Shown here: piece after piece, positions 34,983-42,255 of the stretch
Layout: each line of letters begins with the position of its first letter
Numbering within the stretch: the stretch's first letter is position 1
Assembly: GCF_025961575.1 (NCBI RefSeq)
Contig: NZ_JAOQNX010000012.1
Coordinates: 1-64,000 of the forward strand
Source: Rhodoblastus acidophilus
GTDB taxonomy: Bacteria > Pseudomonadota > Alphaproteobacteria > Rhizobiales > Beijerinckiaceae
Direction: 5' to 3'
Length of the DNA: 64,000 bases
The notes under the pieces: generated by a model
Database searches by the model: none
The model's input: only the letters and a program-made list of their open reading frames with translations
Told to the model about the DNA's origin: nothing
Translations under genes and position numbers: made by a program

Positions 34983-35960
34983 CTAGACTCGAATTGCGCC
35001 GATTGCCGCCGTCTTCCCAGCCGAACTCAGCAAGCCGTCGAAATAGGCGATTGTCTTGATCAATCCGTCGCGCAAAGAGATTTTGGGCTCCCAGTCGAGC
35101 ACTTTGTTGGCCTTGGAAATGTTGGGCTGGCGCTGTTTTGGATCGTCAGCAGGCAAAGGCTCGAACACAAGCCGAGACTTCGATCCAGTGATCTCCAAAA
35201 CGAGTTCGGCTAAGTCGCGGATGGTGAATTCCGTTGGATTTCCGATATTCACCGGCCCCGTCACTTCAGGTCCGGTCGACATCATCCGGATTTTCGCTTC
35301 GATGAGATCGTCGACGTAACAAAACGAACGCGTCTGGCTACCGTCGCCGTAAAGCGTGATGTCACGCCCCTCCAGCGCCTGCACGATAAAATTCGAGACG
35401 ACACGACCATCGTTCGGATGCATGCGCGGACCGTAGGTGTTGAAGATCCGAACCACTTTCGCCGCCAGCTTGTGCTGCCGAACGTAGTCAAACACCAGAG
35501 TCTCGGCACAGCGCTTGCCCTCGTCGTAACACGAACGCAAACCGACGGCGTTGACGTTGCCCCAATATTCCTCCGGCTGCGGATGGACCGTGGGGTCGCC
35601 ATAAACTTCAGACGTAGACGCCTGCAGGAGCTTGATCTTCAATCGCTTGGCGAGGCCAAGCATGTTGATCGCGCCGATCACGCTCGTTTTAGTGGTCTGG
35701 ACCGGATCGAACTGGTAGTGAATGGGCGACGCTGGACACGCGAGGTTATAGATTTCATCGACTTCCACGTAGAGCGGGAAGGTCACGTCGTGCCGCAACA
35801 GCTCGAACGATTTGTGATCGAGCATATGGGAAATGTTACGACGGGTTCCTGTGAAGAAGTTGTCGACACAGAGGACGTCGTGCCCCGAATCGAGCAATCG
35901 CTCGCACAAATGGGACCCGAGGAAGCCTGCTCCACCGGTTACGAGAATACGTTTGTGCAT
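34983..35960 (-). CDS. uxs: UDP-glucuronate decarboxylase (UDP-xylose synthase)
   Basis: ATG 35960 gives 325 residues, the usual length. NAD-binding [10 protein letters not shown] is at 8-17, and the catalytic Tyr145/Lys149 pair lies in [24 protein letters not shown] and the [11 protein letters not shown] segment are diagnostic for this extended-SDR subgroup. It converts UDP-glucuronic acid to UDP-xylose in the cytoplasm, supplying a pentose donor to the glycosyltransferases. Its substrate is normally made by UDP-glucose dehydrogenase, whose gene (ugd) starts divergently 240 bp away but is broken by an IS element. The longer frame upstream of the ATG is not protein-like. Confidence 0.9.
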   Translation of the reverse strand: MHKRILVTGGAGFLGSHLCERLLDSGHDVLCVDNFFTGTRRNISHMLDHKSFELLRHDVTFPLYVEVDEIYNLACPASPIHYQFDPVQTTKTSVIGAINMLGLAKRLKIKLLQASTSEVYGDPTVHPQPEEYWGNVNAVGLRSCYDEGKRCAETLVFDYVRQHKLAAKVVRIFNTYGPRMHPNDGRVVSNFIVQALEGRDITLYGDGSQTRSFCYVDDLIEAKIRMMSTGPEVTGPVNIGNPTEFTIRDLAELVLEITGSKSRLVFEPLPADDPKQRQPNISKANKVLDWEPKISLRDGLIKTIAYFDGLLSSAGKTAAIGAIRV

Positions 35961-36203
35961 TGGATCAAGCGCCTTCCAAAAGGTCAGATTTCGAGCAATT
36001 TTTATTTGGCCATTCTGTAACGCCTGACGCTGGGCAAGACAACACGCGCACTGCTGGTTTGCGCTCTTCAAACCCGGACGCAATGTTCGACCATGTCCGG
36101 TGGCGCAAGCGACCTGGCCCCTGATAGATAGTCCAAGCGACGTCGCTGGCCCCCGATTGGTGGAGCGACTGCGGGATCAGCTCGATTCAAGAGAGGACTT
36201 GTC

Positions 36204-36317
36204 GTGAAGATTGCGGTTGCGGGGATGGGATATGTGGGCCTGGCCAATGCGGTCCTGCTCGCCCAGGCGCACGATGTAGTGGTGCGCGACACCGTCGGAG
36301 AAAAGGTGGACGTGCTA
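36204..36317 (+). pseudogene. ugd: UDP-glucose 6-dehydrogenase (ugd), N-terminal fragment cut by an IS5-family element
   Basis: GTG 36204 with a GAGAGGA ribosome site opens a frame encoding KIAVAGMGYVGLANAVLLAQ, then an EKVDVL segment. This is the NAD-binding N-terminus of UDP-glucose/GDP-mannose dehydrogenases (GxGYVG motif, then EKV near residue 35). After 38 codons the reading meets the left end of the insertion sequence. No continuation of ugd is found on the other side of the element, so the rest has been lost, probably by an adjacent deletion. The fragment has no active site. Confidence 0.8.
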
Positions 36318-36327
36318 GGCTCCGGAC

Positions 36328-36882
36328 TCATAACCAGTAGCTGACGGTCGCGGCGAGGCAGACGGTTGCGAGGTAATTGATGGCGTTTCGGTCGTATCGC
36401 GTGGCCACACGCCGGAAGTCTTTCAGGCGGCAAAACATGCGTTCGATGGCGTTGCGGTTGCGATAGAGGAACGGCGAGAAGCAGTTCTTCCATTTGCGGT
36501 TGGCCTTGGGCGGGATGTTCGGCATGACGCCTTTGTCCTCGACCTGTCGGAGGAGCTCGTTGGCGTCGTAGCCCTTGTCTGCATGCAGGATGTCGCAGTC
36601 AGGCAGCCTCTCCAGCAATGTCGCGCCAGCGGTGCAATCCGCGATGTTCCCGCCCGTGAGCATGAAGGCCAAAGGACGGCATTGCGCATCGGTCAGGGCG
36701 TGGATTTTCGTCGTGCGCCCACCGCGCGAGCGGCCGATGGCCTGACTTTTCTCCCCCCTTTTCCGCCCGCCGCGCAGCGGTGAGCTTTCACGGCGGAACT
36801 GTCGATCAGGACTTCCGCGGTTGGTCCGCCGGCCCGCGCCAACTCTTCGAAAAGCGTCGTCCAGACGCCCTTCGCCGCCCAC
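36328..36882 (-). CDS. IS5-family transposase, OrfB (expressed by -1 frameshift from OrfA)
   Basis: The functional part begins near the A4G6 run (36753-36762) and runs to 36328. IGRSRGGRTTKIHALTDA, then HADKGYDANELLRQ (second catalytic Asp) and RNRNAIERMFCRLKDFRRVATRYD (catalytic Glu) are the conserved catalytic segments of the DDE domain. It has no good start of its own, so it should be made as an OrfAB fusion. Nothing suggests inactivation. Confidence 0.85.
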   Translation of the reverse strand: MGGEGRLDDAFRRVGAGRRTNRGSPDRQFRRESSPLRGGRKRGEKSQAIGRSRGGRTTKIHALTDAQCRPLAFMLTGGNIADCTAGATLLERLPDCDILHADKGYDANELLRQVEDKGVMPNIPPKANRKWKNCFSPFLYRNRNAIERMFCRLKDFRRVATRYDRNAINYLATVCLAATVSYWL

Positions 36883-37085
36883 CGGACGAACCGGTTGTAG
36901 AGCGTCTTCCGAGGACCATAATCCGGCGGCGCGTCCACCCAGCGCCCACCACTTTTCAGCACATGCACGATACCGCTGATCACGCGGAGATCGTCAACCC
37001 GCTCCTTGCCGCGCGTGTCGGTCGGAAGATGAGGTTGGATCTTGGAAAACTGCTCGTCCGTGACCCAGAACTGATCTCGATTCAT
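36693..37085 (-). CDS. IS5-family transposase, OrfA
   Basis: A 130-residue frame starting MNRDQFWVTDEQFSKIQPHLP. It has the DUF4096-type N-terminal domain of IS5/IS427 transposases (HVLKSGGRWVDAPPDYGPRKTLYNRFVRW) and the first catalytic Asp in LIDSSAVKAHR. An A4G6 run at 36753-36762 allows a -1 slip into OrfB to give the full-length enzyme. Confidence 0.9.
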   Translation of the reverse strand: MNRDQFWVTDEQFSKIQPHLPTDTRGKERVDDLRVISGIVHVLKSGGRWVDAPPDYGPRKTLYNRFVRWAAKGVWTTLFEELARAGGPTAEVLIDSSAVKAHRCAAGGKGGRKVRPSAARAVGARRKSTP

Positions 37086-37304
37086 CCGCGCTTCCTTTCG
37101 GAAGCCCTGAATCATAACCCGCCGCTCAGGCCCAAGCAATTTATGGGTCCGAAGCCTACGACTATCAGCGCTTCCAGCGCGGAGACAGGGATGAATCTTT
37201 TCAGAGATAGCGCAACGACCACGTTTGGATTGGTCGTTTAACGGATCGAAACTGCGCCGCTGGCTGCCGCCAGACTTGCCGCGATGCACAACGCCAAAAA
37301 ACGA

Positions 37305-37345
37305 AAAACCCTGAGAGCTGATTTTCTCAGCGATCTCAGGGTTTT
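37305..37345 (-). terminator. Rho-independent terminator after tRNA-Val
   Basis: Arms AAAACCCTGAGA and TCTCAGGGTTTT form a perfect 12-bp stem, followed on the minus strand by a run of T. It lies just after the 3' end of the tRNA gene and would also work as a barrier on the plus strand. Confidence 0.85.
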
Positions 37346-37349
37346 AAAA

Positions 37350-37424
<75 letters not shown>

Positions 37425-37517
37425 AAAACCGTTGTTGCGGCCCGTCAGGGTGAGGGGTGTATATCGACTAAAATGCGGTCGCGCAACCCTCAAGCCTGCA
37501 GAAATTGTTCAATCCGT

Positions 37518-37901
37518 TCAGGCCGCCAGCAGACGCGTCACTTCGTTGACCAAATCCTTCAAATGGAAGGGTTTCGACAAGATCTTGGCCTGGCGCGGCG
37601 CCTGGTTGTCGGGGTTCAGCGCCACAGCCGCAAAGCCGGTGATGAACATCACCTTGATGTCGGGATCGAGTTCCGTCGCCCGGCGCGCCAGCTCGATTCC
37701 GTCCATCTCCGGCATCACAATGTCGGTCAAAAGCAGTTCGAACGGCTCTTCGCGCAGGCGGTTATAAGCGGACAGGCCATTGTCGAAGGATATCACGGCA
37801 TAGCCGGCGTTCTGCAGCGCCTTCACCAGGAAACGCCGCATGTCCGAATCGTCTTCGGCCAGCAAGATTTTGATGGATCCAGTCTCAAAGCGGTCGTTCA
37901 T
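37518..37901 (-). CDS. cpdR: Response regulator CpdR (single receiver domain)
   Basis: A 127-residue stand-alone receiver domain. The acidic pocket is Glu16-Asp17, the phosphoacceptor is Asp60 in LLTDIVMPEMDG, FITG carries the conserved Thr, and SKPF the conserved Lys. Length and sequence, including LDPDIKVMFITGFAAVALN and the C-terminal HLKDLVNEV, match CpdR. In Caulobacter the unphosphorylated form takes ClpXP to the cell pole and triggers degradation of cell-cycle regulators; its phosphate comes from CckA-ChpT. The position next to a tRNA is ordinary chromosomal backbone. Confidence 0.9.
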   Translation of the reverse strand: MNDRFETGSIKILLAEDDSDMRRFLVKALQNAGYAVISFDNGLSAYNRLREEPFELLLTDIVMPEMDGIELARRATELDPDIKVMFITGFAAVALNPDNQAPRQAKILSKPFHLKDLVNEVTRLLAA

Positions 37902-38117
37902 GGCGTCCTCGTTTCCACCTCTCGATAAAGACCCATCGTGGTAAAAAACAAGTGAAAAGACCCGTTAAGGTTGCCACAAAAAGCGGCGGCTTCGCCAGTG
38001 GGCCTTCTTAAAAGTTTTTTCGCGCGCGGAAGGACAGGTGGACAAATTTGGCCACAGGGCTCATCTATAGTGCGACGGTTCGCCACACCACCCACCAGCC
38101 GCGTTCGAGACCCCTCC

Positions 38118-39026
38118 ATGCAGGCGATCCCGCCGAGCAAAGACCAGACCCGCCCCCTGCCCTGGGAGACGGCGGAGCCGGACGCGCTGACCTCGCCGCT
38201 GGTGTTTTCCTCGCCGCATTCCGGCAGCTTCTACCCGCCCGAATTCCTGGCCGCCTCGCGACTTTCGCCCCAGGCGCTGCGCTCGTCCGAAGATTTGGGC
38301 GTTGACACCTTGTTCGCCGCCGCGCCCGCTCATGGCGCGCCGCTGCTCAAGGCCGTTTATCCGCGCGCCTATCTGGACGTCAACCGCGAGGCCGACGAGC
38401 TCGACCCCAAATTGTTCGACCCGCCCCCGCCCCTGACCGCCAAATGCTCGTTGCGGGTCGCCGCCGGGCTTGGGGTCGCGCCGCGGGTCGTCTCGGAGGG
38501 GCAGGCGATCTACGCCGGCAAAATCCCGCTTTCCGAGGGTCTTGCGCGCATCGACAGCGTCTACCGGCCCTATCACGCCGAACTCGAGCGGCTCGCCGCG
38601 CGCGCGGCGCAGAAATTCGGCGTCGCCATCGTCATCGACTGCCATTCCATGCCCTCGCGCATGCCGACCGGCGACGCCCGGCGCCCTTACGAGCCGATCG
38701 CGGCGGACATTGTGCTCGGCGACCGCCACGGGGCGAGCTGCGACGCCGGCTTCGCCCATCGCGTCCACGCCTTCCTCACCGGGCTCGGCTATCGCGTCGC
38801 CCGCAACAAGCCCTATGCCGGCGGCTTCATCACCGAACATTACGCGGCGCGCGCCCGCAACCGCCATGCGCTGCAGATCGAAATCAATCGCGCGCTCTAC
38901 ATGAACGAAAAAACCCTCGAGATGCTGCCGGGCTTCGCGCGGGTGCGCGACGACATGACCCGGCTGATCGCCGCCATGGCGGCGGCGCCGGTCCCGCGCG
39001 CCCTGCCCCGCCAAGCCGCGGAATAG
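38118..39026 (+). CDS. N-formylglutamate amidohydrolase
   Basis: ATG 38118 gives 302 residues. VFSSPHSGSFYP near residue 30 and IVIDCHSMPS near 175 hold the metal and substrate residues of the FGase family. NKPYAGGFITEHY and ALQIEINRALYM complete the signature. The enzyme cleaves N-formyl-L-glutamate to formate and glutamate, the last step of one histidine-degradation route, although many FGase-family proteins in Hyphomicrobiales act on other formyl or acyl compounds. It is read divergently from cpdR across a 216-bp gap. The extended frame upstream of this ATG does not look coding. Confidence 0.85.
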   Translation: MQAIPPSKDQTRPLPWETAEPDALTSPLVFSSPHSGSFYPPEFLAASRLSPQALRSSEDLGVDTLFAAAPAHGAPLLKAVYPRAYLDVNREADELDPKLFDPPPPLTAKCSLRVAAGLGVAPRVVSEGQAIYAGKIPLSEGLARIDSVYRPYHAELERLAARAAQKFGVAIVIDCHSMPSRMPTGDARRPYEPIAADIVLGDRHGASCDAGFAHRVHAFLTGLGYRVARNKPYAGGFITEHYAARARNRHALQIEINRALYMNEKTLEMLPGFARVRDDMTRLIAAMAAAPVPRALPRQAAE

Positions 39027-39054
39027 CGCGCAAAAAAGCCGCTGAATCGCGCGC

Positions 39055-39138
39055 AAAAAAAAGAACCGCTGACAGCGTCAGCGGCCCAAGTCTAGGGAGG
39101 AAACGCCCAATGAGGGCACGGCGGCGCGAACGCCGCAC
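39055..39138 (-). ncRNA. Candidate trans-acting small RNA with anti-Shine-Dalgarno segment
   Basis: On the minus strand a sigma-70-like promoter (TTGCAT at 39173-39168, 17 bases, CATATT at 39150-39145) is followed by a GCGGCG-TTCG-CGCCGC hairpin (39136-39121), an unpaired stretch containing TTTCCTCCCT (CCTCCC at 39100-39095), and a perfect terminator stem CCGCTGAC/GTCAGCGG (39084-39066) with a T8 run (39062-39055). This promoter, UUCG hairpin, CU-rich seed and terminator layout is typical of Rhizobiales small RNAs such as the mmgR or AbcR types. The CCUCCC would pair with GGGAGG ribosome sites. No protein gene lies on this strand here. The gap 39027-39348 contains nothing else but an inverted repeat. 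Confidence 0.65.
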
Positions 39139-39183
39139 GTCCTCAATATGATGCAGCGCAGCACAAAATGCAAGATCACTTTT

Positions 39184-39208
39184 CTTAGGAGTCTCATAGT
39201 TTCCTAAG
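39184..39208. repeat. Inverted repeat CTTAGGA-N11-TCCTAAG
   Basis: Seven-base perfect arms around eleven bases, located between the candidate sRNA promoter and the HisN gene. It could be an operator or a 5' stem of a longer form of the sRNA. The sequence gives no further clue. Confidence 0.4.
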
Positions 39209-39348
39209 CTCATGATTTACCAAGCATTAACAAATGCATGGGTCCGCGGCTTCCCCGCTGCATCGCAAAATATCGGGCGCAGCCCCTCTGGCGCTGGCCT
39301 CGCGCGACGGTTCGTGTCATGTGTGACCGGCGGAACCTGGAGAACGGC

Positions 39349-40149
39349 ATGACGGCGATTGACTTCATTCCCTTCGTGGAGCGACTGGCCACGGTGTCAG
39401 GCGAAGCCATATTGCCGTTCTTCCGCACCGCCTTCGCGCTCGAGGACAAGAATGTCGGCGGCCCCTTCGATCCCGTGACCGAAGCCGACCGCGCCGCCGA
39501 AACCGCCATGCGGCGGCTGATCAGCCAGACTTTTCCCAGCCACGGCCTGATCGGCGAGGAATTTGGCGCCCGCGAGGCGGAAGCGGACTATGTCTGGGTG
39601 CTCGACCCCATCGACGGCACCAAGAGCTTTATTTCCGGCCTGCCGCTGTGGGGCACGCTGATCGGGCTGCTGCACAAGGGTTCGCCCTGCTACGGCCTGA
39701 TGAATCAGCCTTTTACCCGCGAGCGGTTTTATGGCGACGGCCGCGCCGCCTTCTGGTCGGGGCACAATGGCAATGGCGAGCGAAGCACGCGCAAATTGCG
39801 GGTGCGGCCCTGCCACGGGCTGGAGCGCGCCACGCTGATGACCACCTCGCCCAAACTGATCCCGCAGGAGCTGCGGCCGCGCTACGACGCGCTGGAGGAG
39901 AAGACGCGCATGGCGCGTTATGGCGGCGATTGCTACGCCTATTGCATGCTGGCCGCCGGCCATGTCGATCTGGTGGTCGAGGCCGGTTTGAATGTTTACG
40001 ACATTGTCGCGCTGATCCCGATCGTCGAGGGCGCCGGCGGCATCGTCACCAGCTGGGACGGCGGCGATCCCGCCAAGGGCGGCGCCGTGATCGCCGCCGG
40101 CGACAAACGCGTCCATGAGCAGGCGCTGGAGATTTTGCGCGCAAAATAG
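39349..40149 (+). CDS. hisN: Histidinol-phosphatase / inositol monophosphatase family (HisN)
   Basis: ATG 39349 with a GGAG ribosome site gives 266 residues. GEE at 69-71 and DPIDGTKSF at 86-94 are the two metal-binding motifs of the inositol-monophosphatase superfamily, and GLNVYDIVALIPIVEGAGG is the third. WGTLIGLLHKGSPCYGLMNQPFTRERF matches the HisN-type histidinol-phosphate phosphatases of alphaproteobacteria and actinobacteria. It would make histidinol in histidine synthesis. The neighbouring N-formylglutamate amidohydrolase belongs to histidine breakdown, but the two do not form an operon. Confidence 0.85.
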   Translation: MTAIDFIPFVERLATVSGEAILPFFRTAFALEDKNVGGPFDPVTEADRAAETAMRRLISQTFPSHGLIGEEFGAREAEADYVWVLDPIDGTKSFISGLPLWGTLIGLLHKGSPCYGLMNQPFTRERFYGDGRAAFWSGHNGNGERSTRKLRVRPCHGLERATLMTTSPKLIPQELRPRYDALEEKTRMARYGGDCYAYCMLAAGHVDLVVEAGLNVYDIVALIPIVEGAGGIVTSWDGGDPAKGGAVIAAGDKRVHEQALEILRAK

Positions 40150-40179
40150 GGTTTCTGCACGACCCATGGACCGCCCCCG

Positions 40180-40220
40180 CCCTTCGAGACGCCTGCTTCG
40201 CAGGCTCCTCAGGGTGAGGG
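40180..40220. repeat. REP-like palindromic element
   Basis: CCCTTCGAGAC, a GCCTGC-TTC-GCAGGC hairpin and CTCAGGGTGAGGG form an imperfect palindrome. Similar CTTCGAGAC...CTCAGG(A/G)TGAGGG elements are scattered through many alphaproteobacterial genomes between genes. It lies between HisN and the GT2 gene, which converge, and may serve as a terminator for both. Confidence 0.6.
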
Positions 40221-40238
40221 CTATTTATTGACTCCCTG

Positions 40239-41186
40239 TCATTGCCGCATGGTCATGCGGTTGGTGTATTCGAAATTGCAGGCCTGATCGACTCTCCAGG
40301 ACGAGGCTTGCGGCGGGCCCAGCGTCACCAGCCGGCGCAACAACTCCCTGTGGCGCGCGCGAAACGGCGCGCGCAGCGCATAGGAGACGAGTTTCGCCAG
40401 AAACAGGGCGAGCCAGCTGAAAAATCCCTTGTTTTTCCGCACGACGTAAAGCAGCGCCAGGTCCGATTCCGGCTTGGTGTCGGCGCCTCTGAAACTGGCC
40501 TGGCCGATGTGCCGGAAGCTCGCGCCGGGGTCGAAGACGATCCGCCATCCCGCGGCGCGCAGGCGCTGGCAAATGTCCATTTCCTCGTAAAACAGGAAGA
40601 TCGTCGGGTCGAAGCCGCCGCATTGCGCCAGGGCCTCGCGGCGGAACATCATGAAGGCGCCGAAGACATAATCGACGTCGAGCGGCGCGACCGGAAGCGC
40701 CGCCGGATCGAACTTGCCGCGCCGGCCCAGCCGGGCGCACAAACCGTCGTCGAAACCGTAGGAGCGCGTCGGCGCGCCCTCTTGCGACAGATGTTGCGGC
40801 CCGATCACGCCAATGGCGGGCTCGGCTTGCATCCGCCTGATCAAAGGCGAGAAGCAATCCGTGTCGAATTCCGTGTCGCTGTTGATGAAGGCGATGAAAC
40901 CGCCCGCGGAAAAATTGAGCGCCATCATGCAGCCGAGGCCGAAGCCCGCATTGATGCAATTGCGGAACAACAACACTTCCGGCGCGGCCAGGGCGGCGAT
41001 CTCCGCTTGCAGACGCTCGAAATGGCTGGGGTCCGAACGATTGTCGACCACGACGATGCGAAAGGCCTCGCCGAAGGCCGGCCGGACCACATTCAGCGCC
41101 GAGGCGACGCAGCGCGCCGTCGCCTGCGGCGTGTTGAAATGCACGAGGACGATGGTGAGCGTCTCGTCAGCAGCGGGCGTGGCCAC
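40239..41186 (-). CDS. Family 2 glycosyltransferase (rhamnosyltransferase-like)
   Basis: A 315-residue GT2 enzyme starting at GTG 41186. TIVLVHFNTPQATARCVASAL, VVVDNRSD, NCINAGFGLGCMMAL and FINSDTEF are the sugar-nucleotide segments of the WbbL/GT2 rhamnosyltransferase type. FGAFMMFRREALAQCGGFDPTIFLFYEEMDICQRL is the catalytic part. The gene overlaps the RgpF-like gene upstream by 20 bp, so the two are translated together. With the two RgpF-like proteins it forms a second, compact glycan locus. Confidence 0.85.
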   Translation of the reverse strand: MATPAADETLTIVLVHFNTPQATARCVASALNVVRPAFGEAFRIVVVDNRSDPSHFERLQAEIAALAAPEVLLFRNCINAGFGLGCMMALNFSAGGFIAFINSDTEFDTDCFSPLIRRMQAEPAIGVIGPQHLSQEGAPTRSYGFDDGLCARLGRRGKFDPAALPVAPLDVDYVFGAFMMFRREALAQCGGFDPTIFLFYEEMDICQRLRAAGWRIVFDPGASFRHIGQASFRGADTKPESDLALLYVVRKNKGFFSWLALFLAKLVSYALRAPFRARHRELLRRLVTLGPPQASSWRVDQACNFEYTNRMTMRQ

Positions 41187-42183
41187 GAGCGGTCTCCTGT
41201 TGCGCGGGCGCGGCGGCGAGGAGGTCGCGGGCGCGTTGGCCGTCGAGCCCGGCCCTGTGCAGGACCGCGACCCAGTCGGAGAGATCGATATTGTCCGGCG
41301 TCTCCGTGAGCAGGCGCAGTTTTATGAAGGGATAGCCGCGCGCGGCGAGGCGGCGCCATCCCCAAAAACTGGGATTGCCTGTTCGCTCGTCCTCCGGCGC
41401 GCAGGGAAAGATCGCCTCATGCGCCAGGCCGGCGATTTCGCACAAGCGGATGGTGTTGACTTCGTAAGCCGCGATCACCTCGTCCTTGTCGTCGAGATTG
41501 CGCACCGTTCGCCAGAACGCCCGCAGCGTCGGATTGCGTAGCGCTTCGGCCTTGTAGAACATCCAAAAACTTTGAATGTGTCTTTGGACGTCAAAACTTT
41601 CCACCAGACCGAACACGCTGGCGGGCGATTGCGCGATTTTCAACCAGATGTCGTCCATCGCGCGCAGCGGGCCGATCACGCTGTCGTTCATCAAGAGCAG
41701 GCTGTCCGCCTCCCAGAGGCGCGGATGGCGCGCGAACATGGCGGCCCAGGCGCCGAAGTCCCAGCCCGCATTGGCGCGCGCGCAAAAGGCGTCGGCGATA
41801 TCGGGGCCGGGATCGATCATGGGCGCGTCGACATCGTCGCGCACGGCGAGGCAGATCACATAGAATCCGTCCTTGCGCAGCGCCGCCATGGCGTGGGCCG
41901 CATGCGGCGCCACCTCGGCGTCGCGCATGAAAGCCACATAGACGCAGACGCGCATGTCGTGCGTCCATACGGGCGCGCGGATATCGCGCCAGGCGGTGCG
42001 CGCGGGCGCCTGTTCCGCCGGCGGCGCGCTGTGGCCCTCTCGGGCGAGCGCCTCGGCGAGCTGCAGCCGCAGCGCCATTTCGACGTTCCGGCGCGTCAGG
42101 ATTTCGACGAGGCGCCGCGCCTGATCACGCTGACGCAGCGCCCGGGCCAAAAAGGGAATTTTATACGCGATCTGTAACGCCAT
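41167..42183 (-). CDS. RgpF-like rhamnan-synthesis family protein
   Basis: A 338-residue protein. RVCVYVAFMRDAEVAPHAAHAMAALRKDGFYVI, ANAGWDFGAWAAMF and LLLMNDSVIGPL are the conserved parts of the rhamnan synthesis protein F family. In streptococci RgpF helps build rhamnose-glucose polysaccharide. These proteins are GT-A-like transferases with an unusual acceptor domain. VESFDVQRHIQSFWMFYKAEAL is also conserved. It is flanked by a GT2 gene and a second RgpF-like gene on the same strand. Confidence 0.75.
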   Translation of the reverse strand: MALQIAYKIPFLARALRQRDQARRLVEILTRRNVEMALRLQLAEALAREGHSAPPAEQAPARTAWRDIRAPVWTHDMRVCVYVAFMRDAEVAPHAAHAMAALRKDGFYVICLAVRDDVDAPMIDPGPDIADAFCARANAGWDFGAWAAMFARHPRLWEADSLLLMNDSVIGPLRAMDDIWLKIAQSPASVFGLVESFDVQRHIQSFWMFYKAEALRNPTLRAFWRTVRNLDDKDEVIAAYEVNTIRLCEIAGLAHEAIFPCAPEDERTGNPSFWGWRRLAARGYPFIKLRLLTETPDNIDLSDWVAVLHRAGLDGQRARDLLAAAPAQQETARGHARC

Positions 42184-42255
42184 GACTCTTCTGAGCGCGG
42201 ATTGCGGCCCCCCCGACGGCGAAAGCGACGTTTGGGGGCGCGTTGACGACGACGT

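Larger units (their letters stand above)
36318..37156 (-). mobile_element. Complete IS5-family insertion sequence (IS427-like group)
   Basis: About 839 bp, bounded by imperfect inverted repeats GGCTCCGGACTCATAA (left) and GGCTTCGGACCCATAA (right, read inward), 14 of 16 identical. TA occurs immediately outside both ends (36316-36317 and 37157-37158) and is the likely target duplication. It carries two overlapping minus-strand frames that make a DDE transposase by a -1 frameshift, as usual for the IS427 group. Confidence 0.9.

Noticed and set aside
34907..34987. A 26-codon plus-strand frame near the end of uxs
   Set aside because: It overlaps the uxs stop on the other strand and has neither a clear ribosome site nor protein-like composition.
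39110..39151. A 13-codon Arg-rich frame with a strong GGGAGG ribosome site on the plus strand
   Set aside because: The same bases read on the other strand give a hairpin, a CCTCCC seed and a terminator, a better explanation as a small RNA. The peptide has no downstream gene coupling.
40180..40220. Possible CRISPR-type repeat
   Set aside because: Only one copy with an internal hairpin is present and there is no spaced array. It fits a scattered REP-like element. No CRISPR array or cas gene was seen in the window.
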